Positions 4,843-8,367 of a stretch of DNA of 8,367 bases are shown here, piece by piece. Origin of the DNA: Planctomycetota bacterium. Its GTDB lineage: Bacteria > Planctomycetota > Phycisphaerae > Phycisphaerales > UBA1924. How positions within the stretch are numbered: position 1 is the stretch's first letter; the number at the start of each line of letters is the position of its first letter. The notes under the pieces are model-generated. The model was not told the origin of the DNA, made no database searches, and saw nothing but the letters and a program-made list of their open reading frames with translations. The translations under genes and the position numbers were made by a program. The DNA lies in the NCBI GenBank assembly GCA_017303565.1, contig JAFLCM010000091.1:1-8367 (forward strand), read 5' to 3'.

Positions 4843-7191
4843 TTACGGGCAGTCGGTCCGCCCGAACTCGCCCAGCAGCGCCACGAGGTCGGCGGTGTTG
4901 ACGATGCCGTCGCCGTTGGCATCGCCCTGCCCGCTCGGTCCGGGCGTCTGACCGAAGCGGCCCAGCAGCACCGCGAGGTCCACGGTGTCGACGCGCCCGT
5001 CGTTGGTCCAGTCGGTGTCGCAGGGCGTCGGCGGGGCGAAGGTCGAGAACGAGAAGACCGCCTGGGCGGGCTGCGTGGTCCCGAAGTCGTTGGTCGCCGT
5101 CACCGTCCAGTAGTACGTCACGCCCTGCTGGAGCGTGCCGGCGGTGATGCCCACCGCCGAGCCGGGCGTCTCGACGTCAACGATCGGGCTGGAGAAGTCG
5201 GCGTTGTTGTCGAGCAGGAGCCGGTACAGCAGCGCGTTCGACGAGTCGCTCCAATCCAGCAGCGTGCCGGCGATGGGGATGCTCGTCGCGCCGTTGGCGG
5301 GCGAGAGCAGTTCGAACGAACCGGGCGGCGGCGGCACCACCGTGACCACCACCTGCACCGACAGCGAGTCGCACTGCGTCCCGATGACCTTGCAGTAATA
5401 CGAGCCGGCATCGGACGCCAAGAGCGGGCTGAGCGTCAGCGTGGGCGAGTTCGCGCCCGAGACGTTGCCCGTGTTCGTGAGCGCGGTGGGCCCGCGGAAC
5501 CACTGGTAGCCCGCGATCGGGCCGCTGGCGGTCAGCGAGATCTGCAGCGGGGTTCCCTCGATCGCCTCGGAGGCCTGGGGCTGCTGGGTGATGGTCGGGC
5601 GGTTGCCGCTGGGGCAGTAGGCGTTGACGGCGACGGTGGCCGAGAGCGAGGAGCCCGCGCCGCAGTCGCCGCTGACCACGCAGTCGTACTGGCCCGCGTC
5701 GCCGGCGACGGAGGGGTTGATGGTGAGGGTGGGCGAGTTGACGCCGCTGAAGCGGCCGCCGGGAGTGAGGTTGTTCCCGTTGCGGCGCCACTGGTAGTTG
5801 ATGGCGCCGATGGTCTCGAAGGCGGCGCTGAGGGTGATGGGGTCGCCCTCGTTGACGTTCTGGCCGGCGGGGTTGGTGAGGCGGGCGGGGAGGTTGACGG
5901 CGCAGAAGGCGGCGCCGCTGTCGATGAAGCCGCGGATGGTGTCCTCGACGCGGGGGCCGAAGTCGAGTTTGATGTTGGCCATGCCGCCGGAGCAGAGGTG
6001 GCAGTAGGACATGATGCTGCCGTTGCCGGCGAAGGCGACGGAGCAGTCCTGCACGCCGCCGACGTAGGCGAGGCCGCACCCGTCGACGATGGGGTTGTAC
6101 CAGTTGCTCTCGTGGGTGTGACCGGTGCCGAAGTTGTGGCCCAGTTCATGGGCGACGACGTTGGGGTCCCAGTTGGACGCGCTGTTGTTGACGAGGGGGT
6201 AGGGGAAGCCGCCGTTCAGGTTGGCCGACACGCCGTAGCCGAAGCCCGAGCAGGCGGCGTTGATGTAGGCGATGCCGCCGCCGAGGGGCCGGGTGGAGAG
6301 GAAGTGCGCAAGGTCGCGCTGGACGTTGTTCATGTTCTGTCCCCAGTAGGAGACGAACTGGTCGAGTTGCGCGCCGGTGTTGGCGGCGTTCCACGGGTCG
6401 GTGGTCGTCCAGATGCGCAGGAAGGGCACGGTCAGCACCATCTTCACGTCGCGCTGGTAGATCTCGCTCACCGCGCCCATGAGGGTGGTGACGTAGGTGG
6501 TCGCCTGCGCGCTGCTGGTGAAGCGGTTGCGGAGCTCGTTGTCGGTCTCGATCGCGATGCGGAAGCGTTTGCAGGTGTAGTTGCTGCCGCGCTCGCTCGC
6601 GCCGGTGTTGGGGCGCTCGGGCAAGGGGCCGATCGGGGGCAGCAGGCCGGCCATGCAGGGCTCGCCCGGGCCGATGTCCACGTTCTTGGCCGCCTCGGAG
6701 TTCGCGCCGAAGACCAGCGTCGGCATGGCGCCGGCGTCACCCGCGGACACCACGAACGTCTCCGCGGCGGTGGCGATGTAGCCCTGGGCCGATTCGGGGG
6801 TGATGGCGAGGAAGACCTTCGAGTCGGCGTCGCCCCGGACGGTTCCGCGCCACAGTTGCACGTCGGGGCGCGGGAGTTCGACCTCGCCGGCGTCGGTCAT
6901 CTCGACGATGCGGGCGTCGTGGGTGAAGACCTCGAAGCGCTGGAGTTCCAGGTCGGCCTTGACGCCTCGCACCGGGTCGAGCGTCACCTGCGGGAATACG
7001 GCGCGGTCAACGCCCTTCAGCGCGCGGTAGGCCTGGGCGTCGACGCTCAGGGCCGCCGCGCCGCGCGCGATGCCCACCGCCCGCTCGGCCTTCAGGGGGT
7101 TCACGACCACCGGCGCTGCGCCCAGCGCGTGCCCGCACAGCCCCAGCAGCGCCAGCCCGGTCGTCACCACACTGCGGATCGCGGTCTTCAT
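4843..7191 (-). CDS. Secreted zinc metalloprotease (M12/reprolysin-like) with two Ig-like domains, FN3-like domain and GC-type dockerin tail
   Basis: This 782-residue exported protein is predicted to cut proteins outside the cytoplasm. Residues 1-26 are a signal peptide. Residues 27-200 are a probable propeptide, with an isolated Cys at 179 in GEPCMAG. Residues 206-431 are the catalytic domain, with HELGHNFGTGH at 348-358 (HExxHxxGxxH: three His zinc ligands, Glu as base) and a Met-turn SIMSY at 392-396. Ig-like domains lie at about 431-523 and 531-619 (YQWRRNG, GQYDC; YQWFRG, GSYYC), and an FN3-like domain at 623-718 (LSPANGA, LDWSDSSNALLYRL, YYWTVTATN). The tail (724-782) starts with a Cys, has loops DWTNDGRVDTVD and DANGDGIVNTAD, and ends Cys-Pro. 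The frame is open to 7233. The ATG at 7191 is preferred because AGGGAG lies 9 nt upstream and the signal peptide begins exactly there. The substrate is unknown. Confidence 0.92.
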   Translation of the reverse strand: MKTAIRSVVTTGLALLGLCGHALGAAPVVVNPLKAERAVGIARGAAALSVDAQAYRALKGVDRAVFPQVTLDPVRGVKADLELQRFEVFTHDARIVEMTDAGEVELPRPDVQLWRGTVRGDADSKVFLAITPESAQGYIATAAETFVVSAGDAGAMPTLVFGANSEAAKNVDIGPGEPCMAGLLPPIGPLPERPNTGASERGSNYTCKRFRIAIETDNELRNRFTSSAQATTYVTTLMGAVSEIYQRDVKMVLTVPFLRIWTTTDPWNAANTGAQLDQFVSYWGQNMNNVQRDLAHFLSTRPLGGGIAYINAACSGFGYGVSANLNGGFPYPLVNNSASNWDPNVVAHELGHNFGTGHTHESNWYNPIVDGCGLAYVGGVQDCSVAFAGNGSIMSYCHLCSGGMANIKLDFGPRVEDTIRGFIDSGAAFCAVNLPARLTNPAGQNVNEGDPITLSAAFETIGAINYQWRRNGNNLTPGGRFSGVNSPTLTINPSVAGDAGQYDCVVSGDCGAGSSLSATVAVNAYCPSGNRPTITQQPQASEAIEGTPLQISLTASGPIAGYQWFRGPTALTNTGNVSGANSPTLTLSPLLASDAGSYYCKVIGTQCDSLSVQVVVTVVPPPPGSFELLSPANGATSIPIAGTLLDWSDSSNALLYRLLLDNNADFSSPIVDVETPGSAVGITAGTLQQGVTYYWTVTATNDFGTTQPAQAVFSFSTFAPPTPCDTDWTNDGRVDTVDLAVLLGRFGQTPGPSGQGDANGDGIVNTADLVALLGEFGRTDCP

Positions 7192-7200
7192 GAACTCGGT

Positions 7201-7206
7201 CTCCCT
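7201..7206 (-). promoter_or_regulatory. Ribosome-binding site deciding the metalloprotease start
   Basis: AGGGAG on the minus strand, 9 nt before the ATG at 7191. It selects this codon over the in-frame ATG 42 bp upstream (7233), which would put 14 polar residues in front of the signal peptide. Confidence 0.7.
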
Positions 7207-7339
7207 GAGGCTTGATGCGTTTGATCGACTCATCGGACGACACCGACACCCGTCGCGCTCCCGCCCCGGCGGAGCGGCTTGCGAACGCCTCCACGGCGTG
7301 CCCGGACCCGGAACCCGATCCCGTGCGTCCTTCTCTCAA

Positions 7340-7368
7340 AGTGTCTGGGATGGACCGCCCCCGGCCAA
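7340..7368 (-). promoter_or_regulatory. Weak candidate promoter for the metalloprotease gene
   Basis: On the minus strand TTGGCC (7363-7368) and GACACT (7340-7345) are 17 bp apart. Matches to the consensus are modest (3 of 6 each). It would give a leader of about 140 nt. It resembles the candidate promoter at 460-488, with an ATCC two bases before GACA in both, which is the only reason it is listed. Chance is a real alternative. Confidence 0.2.
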
Positions 7369-7459
7369 GTTCCACCACCCGGAAAACACCGGCTGATTTT
7401 TGGAATGTTCTCGGGCTGTCGTGTCTCGACGGGGGTCCGTGCATCCGGGACGGAGGCTC

Positions 7460-7497
7460 GTGGCACGGGTCCTGGTGGCACGGGTCTCCGACCCGTG
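7460..7497 (-). repeat. REP-like palindrome, copy 1 (inverted) with adjoining half-copy
   Basis: CACGGGTC (7479-7486) and GACCCGTG (7490-7497) form an 8-bp stem around TCC. The 28 bases 7470-7497 are the exact reverse complement of 7631-7658 in copy 2. A partial direct copy, GTGGCACGGGTC, occurs at 7460-7471 and again at 7475-7486, spaced 15 bp. Confidence 0.85.
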
Positions 7498-7626
7498 TCC
7501 GTGGGCGCGCGGAACAAAGCACTCACACGGGTCGGCGGCGCCTGCCGCCGGGAGCACGAGTCACGAGACTTCGGCTGCCGCGGACCCGCCGATGAACCGG
7601 CTTCGGGCCGGCTCCGCGCCGCCCCG

Positions 7627-7654
7627 TCAGCACGGGTCGGAGACCCGTGCCACC
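7627..7654 (+). repeat. REP-like palindrome, copy 2
   Basis: GCACGGGTC (7630-7638) and GACCCGTGC (7642-7650) form a perfect 9-bp stem with loop GGA. The 28-bp unit, including flanks TCA and CACC, is identical to copy 3, 37 bp further on in the same orientation. Confidence 0.88.
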
Positions 7655-7663
7655 AGGAACGTC

Positions 7664-7691
7664 TCAGCACGGGTCGGAGACCCGTGCCACC
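7664..7691 (+). repeat. REP-like palindrome, copy 3
   Basis: Identical over 28 bp to copy 2 (stem GCACGGGTC/GACCCGTGC, loop GGA). It lies 7 bp from the pdxH stop codon and would place a stable hairpin directly behind that gene's mRNA end. There is no T run, so it is more REP-like than a classical terminator. Confidence 0.88.
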
Positions 7692-7698
7692 GGGAGCG

Positions 7699-8367
7699 TC
7701 AGGGCTGCAGGCGGGTCGCGGCGAAGGCCCCGGGCACGAAGCCCTTCGCGTCCGGCGTCGGCGTCAGCGTCCGGGTCCAGCGGGCCCGGTCGTGGACCCT
7801 TCCCGGACCTCCCACCCACAGTTCCATCGACTCGACCCACACGCGGTAGCCGCCCCAGTGCTCCGGGCGGGGGATGACCTGCGACTCGTCGTCGAGCACG
7901 ACGCCGAGGCGCTGCATCGTCTCCGCGACCCTGATGATGAGGTCGGTGCGCGACCCGATCGGGCGCGACTGGTCGCTGGCCCACGCGCCGATGCGGCTCT
8001 CGAGCGGGCGCGAGGCGAAGTAGCGGTCGCTCTCTTCATCGGGCGAGCGGACCACCCGTCCCTCGACGCGCACCTGGCGGTCGAGGTCGTCCCAGTGGAA
8101 CAGGAGCGCCGCCCGCGGGTTCTTCGCCAGCGCCTCGCCCTTGCGGCTGTTGCGGTTGGTGTAGAAAACCAGATACCCGCCCTTCGATGCGTCGAGGTCC
8201 ATCCCCTTGCACAGGACCATCCGCGCGCCGGGACGGCCGTCGGCGTCCACCGTCGAGAGGCACATCGCGTGCGGGTTGGGCTGCACGCGCCCCGCGTGCG
8301 CCTCGTCCCACCAGCCTTTGAAGATCCCGAACGGGTCGGACGGCAGATCGTCCGGCAGCAGTTGCGG
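7699..8367 (-). CDS. pdxH: Pyridoxamine 5'-phosphate oxidase (5' end outside window)
   Basis: PdxH oxidises pyridoxamine or pyridoxine 5'-phosphate to pyridoxal 5'-phosphate, using FMN and oxygen, in the last step of vitamin B6 coenzyme supply. There are 222 visible residues with no start inside the window, so a short N-terminal piece is missing. Family motifs are in order: DPFGIFKGWWDEA (11-23), STVDADGRPGARMVLCKG (38-55), VFYTNRNSRKGEALA (68-81), RQVRVEG (97-103), SDRYFASRPLESRIGAWASDQS (113-134), RPEHWGGYRVW (167-177), MELW (181-184), RVHDR (190-194) and the RLQP end. The substrate contacts known from the E. coli enzyme (Tyr, Arg, Ser of YFxSRPxxS; Arg and His of RxH) are present. The segment between HDR and RLQP is about 11 residues longer than in E. 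coli. REP-like hairpins follow the stop. Confidence 0.95.
   Translation of the reverse strand, partial: PQLLPDDLPSDPFGIFKGWWDEAHAGRVQPNPHAMCLSTVDADGRPGARMVLCKGMDLDASKGGYLVFYTNRNSRKGEALAKNPRAALLFHWDDLDRQVRVEGRVVRSPDEESDRYFASRPLESRIGAWASDQSRPIGSRTDLIIRVAETMQRLGVVLDDESQVIPRPEHWGGYRVWVESMELWVGGPGRVHDRARWTRTLTPTPDAKGFVPGAFAATRLQP

Larger units (their letters stand above)
7192..7698. other. Gene-free region with REP-like palindromes
   Basis: No convincing gene lies here on either strand; open frames exist, but their translations are repetitive Arg/Pro/Ser-rich products of the palindromes. The part next to the metalloprotease (7192-7450) holds its ribosome-binding site and probably its promoter. 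The part next to pdxH (7460-7691) holds three copies of a palindrome (listed separately). It also has a degenerate half-copy CACGGGTCGG at 7526-7535 that runs into a 7-bp hairpin CGGCGGC/GCCGCCG (7533-7550). No terminator with a T run is visible for pdxH; the palindromes may take that role. Confidence 0.7.

Noticed and set aside
7150..7191. Lipoprotein signal in the metalloprotease (LLGLCG)
   Set aside because: The residue before Cys is Leu, not Gly, Ala or Ser, so it does not fit a lipobox; an ordinary signal peptidase I site follows.
5998..7215. Plus-strand open frame (405 codons) opposite the metalloprotease
   Set aside because: Its translation is Gly/Val/Ala/Arg-rich without any domain, and the minus strand encodes a clear zinc protease.
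7192..7233. Longer metalloprotease start at 7233
   Set aside because: It would add 14 polar residues before a clean signal peptide, and the ribosome-binding site fits the ATG at 7191.
7230..7670. Small proteins encoded in the repeat region
   Set aside because: Frames on both strands give repeated WHGSPTR or RVSDPCH peptides, which are simply the palindrome translated.
7627..7691. CRISPR array
   Set aside because: There are only two direct copies with a 9-bp gap, the repeats are full palindromes with a third copy inverted, and no cas gene is nearby.
7460..7691. Insertion sequence or integron attC sites
   Set aside because: No transposase or integrase and no target-site duplication is visible; the symmetry fits REP-like palindromes better.

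Overview
This is a GC-rich stretch (C or G at most third codon positions) that looks like the chromosome of a planctomycete, most likely class Phycisphaerae. The main clue is that three secreted proteins end in a dockerin-like tail (two D-x-N-x-D-G calcium loops, closing with Cys-Pro). This resembles the tail that databases call a 'GC-type dockerin' and that is typical of Phycisphaerae. The taxonomic call is an inference from this and from general gene style, not from a marker gene.

Layout, left to right. (1) 1-1693, plus strand: the 3' end of one dockerin-tailed secreted protein, then a complete one with a signal peptide, a beta-rich domain, an Ig-like domain and a dockerin tail. (2) 1720-2711, plus strand: a two-gene unit, a GNAT acetyltransferase of the diamine/thialysine type and a small membrane-anchored protein of unknown function, overlapping by 4 bp. 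(3) 2733-2927, minus strand: a complete tRNA-Ala(GGC) unit with promoter, leader, tRNA and terminator. (4) 2982-4830, plus strand: upp (uracil phosphoribosyltransferase) from a probable leaderless promoter, then an orphan beta-class DNA methyltransferase. (5) 4843-7191, minus strand: a large secreted zinc metalloprotease with HExxHxxGxxH site, two Ig-like domains, an FN3-like domain and a dockerin tail. Its probable terminator lies inside the 3' end of the convergent methyltransferase gene. (6) 7192-7698: about 0.5 kb without a gene, holding three copies of a REP-like palindrome in both orientations. (7) 7699-8367, minus strand: pdxH (pyridoxamine 5'-phosphate oxidase), 5' end outside the window.

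The housekeeping genes (upp, pdxH, tRNA-Ala) and the secreted-protein genes do not form one pathway. The unifying theme is the repeated use of the dockerin tail and of an unusual Ig-like domain on exported proteins, with no cohesin in view. I see no phage, integrase, transposase, CRISPR or restriction endonuclease. I do not see a clear-cut new multi-gene system. The best leads are the dockerin anchoring set, the Ig domains with a non-canonical cysteine pair, the REP-like palindromes and the orphan methyltransferase.
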